A DNA stretch of 64,000 nt from Moorella sp. Hama-1 (GTDB lineage Bacteria; Bacillota; DSM-521; Neomoorellales; Neomoorellaceae), in assembly GCF_023734095.1 (NCBI RefSeq), contig NZ_AP024620.1, positions 3,096,501-3,160,500 of the forward strand, read 5' to 3'. Below are positions 41,735 through 49,416 of this stretch, piece by piece (within the stretch, counting starts at the first letter, position 1; each line of letters opens with the position of its first letter). The notes under the pieces are model-generated. The model was not told where the DNA came from. It was given only the letters and a program-made list of their open reading frames with translations, and did no database searches. A program made the translations under genes and the position numbers.

Positions 41735-41885
41735 TCAATTGATCTCCAGGTCATCAGTAAGCAGTAAACCGGTTTCATCTTCACGAAGGTGAAACCGATG
41801 ATGGTAGCGTTCACCTGGTAAGTAAACGAAGTCAACCTTGGGTGACAGTAGTTCTTCCAAAGCTACAGATTTCCTTTGCTTTTAT
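41735..41885 (-). pseudogene. Fragment of an unrecognised gene
   Basis: Minus strand, no start: RKSVALEELLSPKVDFVYLP then GERYHHRFHLREDETGLLLTDDLEIN-stop. Protein-like 3' end, family unknown. It is followed by another ERLDKC remnant of the nucleotidyltransferase partner. Confidence 0.4.
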
Positions 41886-41970
41886 TATGTTTATATTACC
41901 GTAAAATTGTTATAAAGGCAACTGGAAACCGCCATATCCAGGCCACCATGGGGCGGCAGAGCAGCCAGCA

Positions 41971-42024
41971 GACGATAATATTATGGCTGGAGACGAAGCA
42001 AGGGACCGCGAGGTCCCTTGTTTA
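41971..42024 (+). repeat. DUF4349 tail plus terminator, copy 5 of 6
   Basis: ATAATATTATGGCTGGAGAC, then GGGACC-GCGA-GGTCCC-TTGTTT. No DUF4349 body before it beyond about 40 degraded bases. It immediately precedes the promoter of the next TA operon. Confidence 0.85.
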
Positions 42025-42055
42025 ATTTGGCCGCAATTGCTGCAATCCTATACCC

Positions 42056-42084
42056 TTGTTATTTGTCCTTAGGGGATATATAAT
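42056..42084 (+). promoter_or_regulatory. Promoter of the AbrB/PIN operon
   Basis: TTGTTA (42056-42061), 17-bp spacer, TATAAT (42079-42084), 34 bp before the antitoxin ATG. Good sigma-A spacing and -10. Confidence 0.7.
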
Positions 42085-42118
42085 CTTTATTAAGATGGGT
42101 GAAAGGAAGAAAATAAAC

Positions 42119-42391
42119 ATGGCCAAAGGATATGAAGTGGTTAAAGTAAAAGCAAGTGGAGAAATGATCCTACCAGTGCCGGCCAGAAAGCTATTAGGAA
42201 TAGAGGAGGGCGATCAATTAGCGGTCTATGTCGATGGTGAAAAAATAATACTTCGTAAACTGGCACCTTTTAAGCAAGCCAGTCCTAACGACGCCATTTT
42301 TAAGTTGATTGGTAAAGGAGAAGGTCCCCCCGACCTGGCTGAACGCCATGATTTTTATCTTGCAACTCGGGATGATAAGGAGCAGGAGTAA
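42119..42391 (+). CDS. AbrB/SpoVT-type antitoxin (VapB)
   Basis: 90 aa from ATG 42119 (AAAGGAAG upstream; ATG 42056 is also in frame but lies in the promoter). VVKVKASGEMILPVPARKLLGIEEGDQLAVYVDGEKIIL is the swapped-hairpin AbrB DNA-binding fold. The tail (GKGEGPPDLAERHDFYLATR) is the PIN-binding segment. TAATG overlap with the toxin gene. Confidence 0.85.
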   Translation: MAKGYEVVKVKASGEMILPVPARKLLGIEEGDQLAVYVDGEKIILRKLAPFKQASPNDAIFKLIGKGEGPPDLAERHDFYLATRDDKEQE

Positions 42392-42699
42392 TGGCTCTGG
42401 TATTGGTAGATTCGAGTGCTGTCCTGGCTTTATTAAATAAGCGCGATCAATGGCATAATAAAGCGAAAATTGTTTTGCAAACCCTGGTTAACCAACAAGC
42501 TTCTTTAATAATGACTAATTATCTCGTAGCTGAATGTCATTCCCTATTATTGGCCAGAATAGACGCGAACATTGCCCGCCAATGGTTATTAACTTTGGAT
42601 TGGAATATTATCTATGTTACATTGAAGGATGAACATATAGCTAAAGACATTATTTGTAAATATACGGATAAGGATTTTTCCCTAACTGATGCAACTTAG
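42391..42699 (+). pseudogene. VapC-type PIN toxin gene, 3' truncated
   Basis: 102 codons: LVLVDSSAVLALLNKRDQWH, ECHSLLLARI and CKYTDKDFSLTDAT then stop. A full PIN protein continues about 30 residues with another metal-binding Asp (compare DAISFTVMKRLKM...DDHF at 33236). The truncation point is also the end of an opposite PIN fragment. Probably inactive. Confidence 0.78.
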
Positions 42700-42997
42700 T
42701 CAAAGCTTTCTTTAAACCCTTCTGCTGCATGACTACAAAAGAAGCACAATCCGTAAGTCCCCACTCTTTATCCTGACGTTCTCTATAAAGGCGGAGGGCT
42801 GCCTGGTATATCTTGCCTGACATATTAATGATTTTAATGGTGGGGTCAGATTCCAGGGCATTTAACAATTTAATAGCAGCTGAACGATACCGCTGCCTAG
42901 CAAGGGAGTTGCCAATCTCCAGGAGTACAGCCGTAGTAGTAATAAGCTTGCTTTTAGTTCTTTGTATTTCTCCGCCTTTGTTATTATGCAGCGCCAT
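42700..42997 (-). pseudogene. PIN toxin fragment, both ends missing
   Basis: Minus strand: KSKLITTTAVLLEIGNSLAR, ALESDPTIKIINMSGKIYQA and KEWGLTDCASFVVMQQKGLK. Missing are the N-terminal catalytic Asp and the C-terminal D-x2-F. Same family as the fragment at 39424. Joined tail to tail with the forward PIN gene at about 42697 and, upstream, to an Rpn fragment at about 43010. Confidence 0.78.
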
Positions 42998-43011
42998 AAT
43001 ACAAAACTCGT

Positions 43012-43422
43012 TTTTTGGCGGGACGGTTGCAGAAACTGGCGGGGGTCTTAAAACGCCTTACGCCGGATGAGTTCCGCCATTTCACAACCTGGTTGAAGAA
43101 CGTCGTCAAGCCGCGAGTACCCGGAGATTTTAGCGGAAAAATCGACGGCATCCTGAACGATAGCAATCCCCTGGAGGTGGAACGTATGATTTACAACCTG
43201 GAACTGACCCTGGAAGAGATGCAGCAGCAGGCTTTATTGAAGGGCAAGATGGAAGGCAAGCTTGAGGGTAAGTTGGAGGGTAAGCTTGAGGGTAAGTTGG
43301 AAGGTAAGTTGGAAGTAGCCAAAAACTTGCTGCTGCTCAACGTAGACATTGACACCATTATCAAGGCTACGGGACTTAGCCCCGAAGAGATAAATACCCT
43401 GAGAAAGCAACTGGAAAATTGA
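43012..43422 (+). pseudogene. C-terminal fragment of an Rpn gene; internal start retained
   Basis: Homology to the Rpn gene at 31807 begins at GGCGGGACGGTTGCAG (residue 205 there) and runs to the stop with a few changes. The nuclease domain is gone. The repeat has six units against eight. GGAGGTGG at 43173-43180 with ATG 43186 is kept, so a 78-aa product like that of 32581 could be made. If so the fragment is a free inhibitor gene and not dead. Confidence 0.8.
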
Positions 43423-43592
43423 GCTTGCAGAAGCATTAGGCCGAAGGGTCCCGGGTGAACGCCGCCGGCCCGGCGGAAAAGGAGAAGCTCACCCGGGAGG
43501 CGAGGCCCAGGAGTATACGGCCACCCGGGACGAGGCCGGTAAGAAATAGATAATCATCTGGCTGGAGACGTAATGAGGGACCGCGAGGTCCC
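43423..43592 (+). pseudogene. Degraded DUF4349 pieces with tail copy 6 of 6
   Basis: Parallel to 32842-32960 after the full Rpn gene: CCGAAGGGTC, GAACGCCGCCGGCCCGGCGG, ACGAGGCCGG. Then ATAATCATCTGGCTGGAGAC and GGGACC-GCGA-GGTCCC. The Rpn gene and DUF4349 debris were therefore duplicated as one unit. Confidence 0.8.
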
Positions 43593-43599
43593 CTGTTAT

Positions 43600-44202
43600 T
43601 TATTCTTTAGGAAGGCGTGAAATGTAGGATGACAAGCCCTCTGCGTGGGTAAAGACGGCAGTTAAATCTATTACCAGCCCTGGTAGCAGTGGGGAGGTTA
43701 AAAGCTCTTCCTGGCTATAAGTTCCGGCCAGGCGCCAGCCCTCAGGGGTATTTGTAAAAATTTCCACAGTACTCCCTTCGGGGTCTACCAGCCAGTATTC
43801 TTTGACGCCATGCTTCAGGTAGAGACGACTTTTGCGTATGCGATCCCGGTGAATTGTAAACGGGGATATTACTTCTATCGCGAGGTCGGGCGCTCCCTGG
43901 AGGCAAGCATTTGTTAGACGATGGTAATTCTCTCTGGCCAGGTAGACAATATCGGGCTGGAGAACGATGTCCCGAGCAAGGACAACATCAAAGGGAGCCA
44001 TGATAACCACTCCCAGGTTTTGCCCTTCTATCCAGGCGGATAATAAACCTGCAAGTCTCCTTACAACATCCTGGTGTTTAAAACCTGGTGATGGTGTCAA
44101 CAATAGCTCCCCCTCTACCACCTCATAACGATTATCATCGTCCATACGAACATAGTCATCATAGGTATATTTTTGTTTATCATCGGTGGCAGCAATCTCC
44201 AT
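43600..44202 (-). CDS. Uma2-family PD-(D/E)XK nuclease-like protein
   Basis: 200 aa from ATG 44202 (GTG 44211 in frame; AGGTGAAGAGG upstream). YDDYVRMDDDNRYEVVEGELLL is the usual Uma2 start, FDVVLARDIVLQPDIVYLAREN and APDLAIEVISPFTIHRDRIRKSRLYLKHGVKEYWLVDP the nuclease core with D-x-E/E-x-W pattern. Uma2 (DUF820) proteins are abundant nuclease-fold proteins in mosaic and cyanobacterial genomes, role unsettled. A truncated copy lies at 34123. Confidence 0.83.
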   Translation of the reverse strand: MEIAATDDKQKYTYDDYVRMDDDNRYEVVEGELLLTPSPGFKHQDVVRRLAGLLSAWIEGQNLGVVIMAPFDVVLARDIVLQPDIVYLARENYHRLTNACLQGAPDLAIEVISPFTIHRDRIRKSRLYLKHGVKEYWLVDPEGSTVEIFTNTPEGWRLAGTYSQEELLTSPLLPGLVIDLTAVFTHAEGLSSYISRLPKE

Positions 44203-44211
44203 CCTCTTCAC

Positions 44212-44268
44212 CTGCCTTTTATCATTATTTTCAGCTATTAACAGTATAGCATTACCTTAAGCTGTCAG
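44212..44268 (-). repeat. 57-bp leader repeat, copy B (Uma2 promoter region)
   Basis: Identical to 38861-38917. On the minus strand it contains TATACT and lies directly upstream of the Uma2 start, so this is probably the original position. Confidence 0.85.
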
Positions 44269-44324
44269 ACTCCTGTAAAAGTGAAAGCCGGCCGATTGTC
44301 GCCAAACCGATAAGGGGGGAAGAA

Positions 44325-44582
44325 TCAGAAACTGCCGCGGGCATAGTTCATATCGTCCTCCAAATCCTCCGTCCTGTAGTGGTGAACTATCTGCCGCCGC
44401 CCCAAAAGCTCTTCGAAATCTCTCCGCTTCATACCTGCCAATACCCTTGCTTTTCCTAGAGGAAGTACACCGCGCTGGTACAAAGCCAAAGCCAATTCCT
44501 TGCGTAATTCCGCGTCTACTTCTGACGGTGGTAGTTTTAACGCAAATAAAACTTCCTCAGGTATCTTTAAAGCTAATTCCAT
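44325..44582 (-). CDS. UPF0175-family antitoxin
   Basis: 85 aa. LALKIPEEVLFALKLPPSEVDAELRKELALALYQRGVLPLGKARVLAGMKRRDFEELLGRR is the full UPF0175 pattern, a ribbon-helix-helix-like regulator usually followed by a DUF3368 PIN-like toxin. No toxin follows here; a cut DUF3368 gene is at 38505, next to a copy of the Uma2 leader. AAGGGGGG and a minus-strand TATAAT at about 44613 precede the ATG. Confidence 0.82.
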   Translation of the reverse strand: MELALKIPEEVLFALKLPPSEVDAELRKELALALYQRGVLPLGKARVLAGMKRRDFEELLGRRQIVHHYRTEDLEDDMNYARGSF

Positions 44583-44599
44583 CTTATAACCCCCCTTTT

Positions 44600-44972
44600 A
44601 CATTACTATTATATCAGCATCTAGTATTAATAATCAATAATTCCTGTTGTGACATTTATCCAGTCGCTCCCTGATTGGGACGCGGTTTGGGATCGATATC
44701 ACTTCACCTCTCTGCTTTTTCCAATCAGTATTAATATCCACCGCCAGGTCGACATAAGTTGGAGCAAACGTTCAACGACGACACGCTGGTGCCGGAAGTC
44801 CTGCAGGTGGTATTCTGCGAGGGTAAGATCACGCGTTGTCTCCAGCTCAGCGCAAGTTGAGTGCCCCCTACTCGGCCTATCTTGCATAAACATTATATCA
44901 TTCCCTGAAACTGGCGGCAAAAATCTCTACTCCATCCGCGCCAGTACGGCAGCCTCTCGAAGGCGTCCCTCA
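44600..44972 (-). pseudogene. Remnants: nucleotidyltransferase partner and HEPN-like fragment
   Basis: 44640-44700 reads DPKPRPNQ joined to ERLDKCHNRNY, an internally deleted copy of the protein at 41281, followed by MSQQELL of the nucleotidyltransferase. 44720-44860 reads DLTLAEYHLQDFRHQRVVVERLLQL, then, one frame over, VDLAVDINTD, which resembles the helix pair of HepT/DUF86 HEPN toxins. Low certainty for the HEPN call. Confidence 0.45.
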
Positions 44973-45341
44973 TTATCCCTTCTCAGGCTTATAGCCAATC
45001 CCCCGAGCTAACTGGTAATTGATAAATTGATTGAGGCTGGTATTTTCTTCTCTGGCCCGTTCAACCAAGGCCCTGTGTAAAGACCTGGTAGTCCGGATTA
45101 ATATACGGCCGCTATATTCCTCATCGGATGCTGGCTCTGGAATTGATTCGCCATGTTCCAGGGCATCGAGCAACCAGCAACGTTTTGCTTCTTCAATCAT
45201 TGCCAGGGCCTCTTCTTTTGTTTCTCCCTGGGAAAGGCAGCCTGGTAGTTCGGGTATTTCTACCGCATAACCACCCTCTGGAGAAGGGTAAAGAATTATT
45301 CTATACGGTAACTGTAAGTAGTGATAAAGATCTTTTTTCAT
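44973..45341 (-). CDS. HicB-like antitoxin, solitary (copy 2)
   Basis: 122 aa, about 90% identical to the gene at 25941 (start MKKDLYHYLQLPYR; end INYQLARGIGYKPEKG identical). HicB fold plus ribbon-helix-helix. No hicA beside it. It directly follows the end of the SLH protease gene and closes the island on the right. Confidence 0.8.
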   Translation of the reverse strand: MKKDLYHYLQLPYRIILYPSPEGGYAVEIPELPGCLSQGETKEEALAMIEEAKRCWLLDALEHGESIPEPASDEEYSGRILIRTTRSLHRALVERAREENTSLNQFINYQLARGIGYKPEKG

Positions 45342-45364
45342 CTTCGTCCGCTCCCTCTAAAAGC

Positions 45365-48300
45365 TTAATAGCCCTGATTACATAGCCGCGCCAGGATGGC
45401 GGCGGCTTCGGCGCGGGTGAAGGGGGAGAGGGGGGCGAAGGTGTCCGGCGTCATGCCGCGCATGAGGCCGGCGGCGTAGACGCGGGCTACGGCTTCACGG
45501 CCCCAGGATGGGATAGCGTCGCGGTCGCGGAAAGTTAGAAGTGCGGCAGTGGTGGCCGGGGAGTTTACGCCGTGGGCCGCCGCAACACCTGATGGGGTTG
45601 CGTTAGATCCTGCCTCCAGTTGGGCCGGGGAAGGTGCGTCCAGGCTTGTCAGTGAGCCCGGCGAAGATGGTGCCGGTCCCGGCGCCCCGGATGGGAAATC
45701 ACCGTACCTGCCGGGCCCGTCCCCGGCGGCGTCTTTGCCGGTTAAATCCAGCAAACGTACAAAGAAGGCGGCGGCTTCGACCCGGCTGACGGGCCGGTCG
45801 GGGCGGAAGGCACCGTCTTCGTAGCCGGCGACCAGGCCGCGGGCTTTAGCTACAGCGATGGTCGCCCGCGCCCAGGCGGGGATGGCGGCGCGGTCATTGA
45901 AATCCGGCTGCTCGTTACCCTTTACCGGCCAGCCGGCCAGGCGTACCAGCAGGGTGACCAGTTCTACCCTGGTGACGGGATTGTCGGGCCGGAAGCTGCC
46001 GTCTTCGTAACCGGCGATGAGTCCCCGGGCCGCCATCTGGTTAATATCCTTTTCCGCCCAGTGGCCGCGGGTATCCCAGAAGCCCTCTGCCTGGGTGTTG
46101 CCCAGCTCCAGGTTCTTGCCCGTCACCCCGCTGGTCGCCCGGTCCAGGGCCACCAGCAGGATGCTCTTTTCCCCGGCGGCCAGCGGGTGCTGGAAATTGC
46201 CGCCGGGCGCCAGGGGTACGACCTCCTGGCTGCCGTCGCCGTGGTTGATATAGAGGCGGTCGCCCGTGGTTCTCCCTTGCAGCAGGACGCCGTCCTGCCG
46301 GGGCAGGACGGAGACGGCCAGCTCCGGCGGGCGGCTGCCGGGCCAGCTGTCGGCGGCCACCCGGGCCAGGACCGGCCGGTCGGTGCCCGGCAGGAGGGTC
46401 AGGGTCACGGGTAACCAGGCCGGCAGGTCGGCGGCAGCCACCCGGTAGCCGCCCAGGGTGACCAGGGTGCGGTCGCTCAAAGTGTAGGTGCTGCCGTCGG
46501 CGGTACGGAGCAACCCCTTGAAGGGCTCTATCCCGGCCAGGGTTTTATTCACCTCGGCGATAGGGGCTACGGCGTCCACCCGCCGGGCCGCAGCCTGCCC
46601 CGGCGCCGTGGTCAGGCGCACCCAGTCGCCCGGGCTTAAAGTAGCGGCGTTCACCGGCAATCCCCAGCGAAAGACCTCCGTAGCGTCGTCCAGGTTATAG
46701 ATGCGGAACTGGTTGGCGTAGTCCATGAGGTAGAGGCTGCGGCGGTCACCGCTGACATAGAGGACGCGGCCGTAGGTGACACTGCTATAGGCCGTCAGGG
46801 TGATTACCTGGCGGCTGCCGGGCATGAGGTTCAGGATGACCCAGTCGCCGGGGTAAATGGCGGCCAGGCTGGCGGTAGCTCCGTCCCGCTGCACCGGCGC
46901 CCCCGGGAAGAGGGTGTAAGCTCCGCCGCCGGCCAGGTCCAGGGTATTGCCGTTTACTTTGCTCACCAGGCCCAGGGCCAGCTCCCGCTTGACGGCGATA
47001 TAGACAACCTGCCCCGTCTCCGGGTCAAGCATCAGGCGCACGGCCATACCGGGCACCAGGGTGGTGGGGCCGGCCCGGCCGGCGGCACCGTAGGGCAGGT
47101 CAGCCGGGCTGCTCTCCACGAGCCGGTCGGCGAAGGTCACCGCCACCCGCGGGTCAAGGGCCAGGGGCCTGTCCTCTCCTACCAGCTTGATTTCCTGTTT
47201 ATCCGCATCCACACCGGCGAGGAAGCCGTCTTTTTCCTGGTAGCCGGCCCGGACCTGCCACAGGGTGGCTGTAGAGGGGTTGAGGGTCGCCGCCAGGGTA
47301 AAGCCGGGAGGCAGGTCCGTTATTCCTGCCGGCCGGCCGTTAAGGCTGGCGCTACCGGCAGGGTTAAAATAATAGCCGCCGGTGCGGGTATCGCTGTTAA
47401 TCTCTAAAAAGAGGGCTCCATGGTTAGTATTTAGGGCCTGGACGCCGGCGGCCTGCCAGCGGCGCCCGATCAGGTAGAGGCTACCGGGCCCGATATAGGC
47501 GTCGGCGCCGGGGAGAATGTGGGCGGCGTCGGCCGGGACCACGACGCCGTCAACGCAGTTTTTCACGCCCCCCGGCGGCGGGGTGAGGACGCGGCCGTCA
47601 GCCAGGGTTATCCGGCCGTCGGCCGCCACCGCAGCTACCACCCCCCGCTCCAGGGGTTGGCCGTAGGCCAGGGCGAAATCCTGGGCGGGGGCATTGTTGC
47701 CGCCTACAGCATCCTTTTTGATAGCTGCCGCCTGTACTTTGACCGTGTAGGTGCCGGGGGCCGGATTTTTTATGTAAACTTTTTCCAGGTTGTTGACCCG
47801 ATCGGGCCGGCCGCTGCCGGCGAAGTCATTCCCCAGGTATATCTTCCCGTCGGGAGCAATCACCGTCAAATCCAGATCGTTGACCAGGCTGGCGGCGGCG
47901 CCGGGGGCCGGCGCCGGGTCGGTCCAGGCCAGGGTGGCCCGAAAGGGGGCCTGGTTATCCTGCACCTGAATCTGGTAGGTTGCTTCCTGTCCTGCTGCCA
48001 GGCCCGAACCGTCGTCAACCAGGGTCATGGTCTTTTCCTGCAGGGCGATGATAGTACCGGCCAGATCCAGGATGCCGGGAAATGTGGCCGTAGGTCCCCC
48101 GTCCGGGGTCCAGGCGGCGCCCACCAGGGCGGCCTTCAGCAGGGCCGCCGAAGGGTCGGCAAAGCCGTTAGCTTTCAGGTACTGGCGTAACACGGCGGTC
48201 GCGCCGCCGGCCACAGCTGCCGCCTGGCTGGTACCGCCCATAACGGCATACTCCTGGTTGGCAGGGAAGTTGGAGGCCACCAGGCGGGAACGGGTGGAGA

Positions 48301-49138
48301 CCACGACCGAACCCGGCGCCAGGATGTCGGGTTTCCAGCGCCCGTCCCCGGCAGGGCCGCGGCTGGAGAAGTCGGCCTGCCTGTGGGCGTCGTTGGCGTC
48401 GGGGCTGAAGGCCGGCCGGGGTGTCTCGCTGGCGCCGACCACCAGGGCGTTTTTGCTATTGGCCTCGGCCGTTAGGGAACCCTGGACGGGACCGCCGTTG
48501 CCGGCGCCAAAGATAGGCAGGAAGTCGGGATAGCGGCGGACAAAGGCGTCGATCTGGCCGGTGGCGCCGCGATAGGCATTGGGGCCGCCGCCCCAACCGT
48601 CGACGTGGAGGCGGACCCCGGCCTCATAGGCGGGGCGGAAGAGGCGGGCCAGGTCTTCGGGCGGGGTGAGTTCGCCCTGCTGGTTCAGCAGGCCCTGAAA
48701 GTAGATGCTGGCCCCGGGGGCGATGCCCCGGTACTGGCCGTTTGAGGCGGCGCCGCTGCCGGCGATGATGCCGGCCAGGTGGGTGCCGTGACCGATGGGG
48801 TCGTCCGGTTTATCCCGGCCGGCCCAGCTCTGGAGCATAACGACCCTGGGTATACGGCCCGGATTGCTCTGCAGATCCGGGTGCAGGTCGCTAAGGCTGC
48901 CGGCATCCAGGCCGCTGTCGGCCAGGCCGACGATCTCGCCCCTGCCGGTAAGGCCCTCCGGGGCCACCAGCCCCGGCGCGGCCAGGGGCCGGGCGCCGAT
49001 GATGTCGGCGGTGCGGTCGTTTAAGAAGGCCCTGGTCCCCGGGGCCGGCGGCCGGCCCGCCAGGATGGGAATTAAGAGGAGGAGGATTAAGATGAGAATC
49101 CGGGTAGTGTTTTTGACATTATGTAAACTTTTCCCCAT
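45365..49138 (-). CDS. Subtilisin-like (S8) serine protease with three C-terminal SLH domains
   Basis: 1257 aa, AAAGGAGAG before ATG. Signal peptide 1-28. The catalytic triad is complete: Asp74 (GLADSGLD), His117 (GHGTHLAG), Ser304 (GGTSQAAA), with Asn in GAGNGG. Next a jelly-roll P-like domain (TLAWTDPAPAPGAAASLVND), then about 500 residues of beta-rich repeats of unknown fold. Three SLH domains end the protein (GFWDTRGHWAEKDI, FNDRAAIPAWARATI, FRDRDAIPSWGREAV), separated by a Ser/Pro/Gly linker. It should sit on the cell wall, digesting or processing surface or external protein. Distinctly GC-rich. It neighbours wall-polymer genes. Confidence 0.9.
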   Translation of the reverse strand: MGKSLHNVKNTTRILILILLLLIPILAGRPPAPGTRAFLNDRTADIIGARPLAAPGLVAPEGLTGRGEIVGLADSGLDAGSLSDLHPDLQSNPGRIPRVVMLQSWAGRDKPDDPIGHGTHLAGIIAGSGAASNGQYRGIAPGASIYFQGLLNQQGELTPPEDLARLFRPAYEAGVRLHVDGWGGGPNAYRGATGQIDAFVRRYPDFLPIFGAGNGGPVQGSLTAEANSKNALVVGASETPRPAFSPDANDAHRQADFSSRGPAGDGRWKPDILAPGSVVVSTRSRLVASNFPANQEYAVMGGTSQAAAVAGGATAVLRQYLKANGFADPSAALLKAALVGAAWTPDGGPTATFPGILDLAGTIIALQEKTMTLVDDGSGLAAGQEATYQIQVQDNQAPFRATLAWTDPAPAPGAAASLVNDLDLTVIAPDGKIYLGNDFAGSGRPDRVNNLEKVYIKNPAPGTYTVKVQAAAIKKDAVGGNNAPAQDFALAYGQPLERGVVAAVAADGRITLADGRVLTPPPGGVKNCVDGVVVPADAAHILPGADAYIGPGSLYLIGRRWQAAGVQALNTNHGALFLEINSDTRTGGYYFNPAGSASLNGRPAGITDLPPGFTLAATLNPSTATLWQVRAGYQEKDGFLAGVDADKQEIKLVGEDRPLALDPRVAVTFADRLVESSPADLPYGAAGRAGPTTLVPGMAVRLMLDPETGQVVYIAVKRELALGLVSKVNGNTLDLAGGGAYTLFPGAPVQRDGATASLAAIYPGDWVILNLMPGSRQVITLTAYSSVTYGRVLYVSGDRRSLYLMDYANQFRIYNLDDATEVFRWGLPVNAATLSPGDWVRLTTAPGQAAARRVDAVAPIAEVNKTLAGIEPFKGLLRTADGSTYTLSDRTLVTLGGYRVAAADLPAWLPVTLTLLPGTDRPVLARVAADSWPGSRPPELAVSVLPRQDGVLLQGRTTGDRLYINHGDGSQEVVPLAPGGNFQHPLAAGEKSILLVALDRATSGVTGKNLELGNTQAEGFWDTRGHWAEKDINQMAARGLIAGYEDGSFRPDNPVTRVELVTLLVRLAGWPVKGNEQPDFNDRAAIPAWARATIAVAKARGLVAGYEDGAFRPDRPVSRVEAAAFFVRLLDLTGKDAAGDGPGRYGDFPSGAPGPAPSSPGSLTSLDAPSPAQLEAGSNATPSGVAAAHGVNSPATTAALLTFRDRDAIPSWGREAVARVYAAGLMRGMTPDTFAPLSPFTRAEAAAILARLCNQGY

Positions 49139-49416
49139 AATTACTCTCCTTTATGTAGGACAAACCAGCCCCTGAAACAAACCATGAAATGGAGGTTTGG
49201 TTAAGGGCGCGAGGCAGAAGCCGGTGCCAGAGTTGGCCTGTAACGAGCTATTATATGGAAGCTTAGTTAGGAGGCCGGAGGGTACGGGGGGAGGGCGACC
49301 TGCTGCAAGGCGTTAGATACTCTGCGCGAAGCCGGTAGTCCCGGCGGCGGTGAAGGGGATGGGATGAACCATGGGAGCTTGGAGCCTGTGCCCTCCAGCC
49401 CGGATCACATCTATCC
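49139..49416. other. Upstream region of the protease gene, GC-rich, unassigned
   Basis: No gene. 49200-49400 is GC-rich with many purine runs and could fold as RNA, but I cannot match it to a known class. The promoter of the protease gene should lie at its left part. Confidence 0.3.

Noticed and set aside
47519-48190. 223-codon plus-strand open frame
   Set aside because: Antisense to the S8 protease gene.
49200-49400. Possible structured RNA (group II intron piece, cobalamin element)
   Set aside because: GC-rich and foldable, but no conserved motif of any class could be identified.
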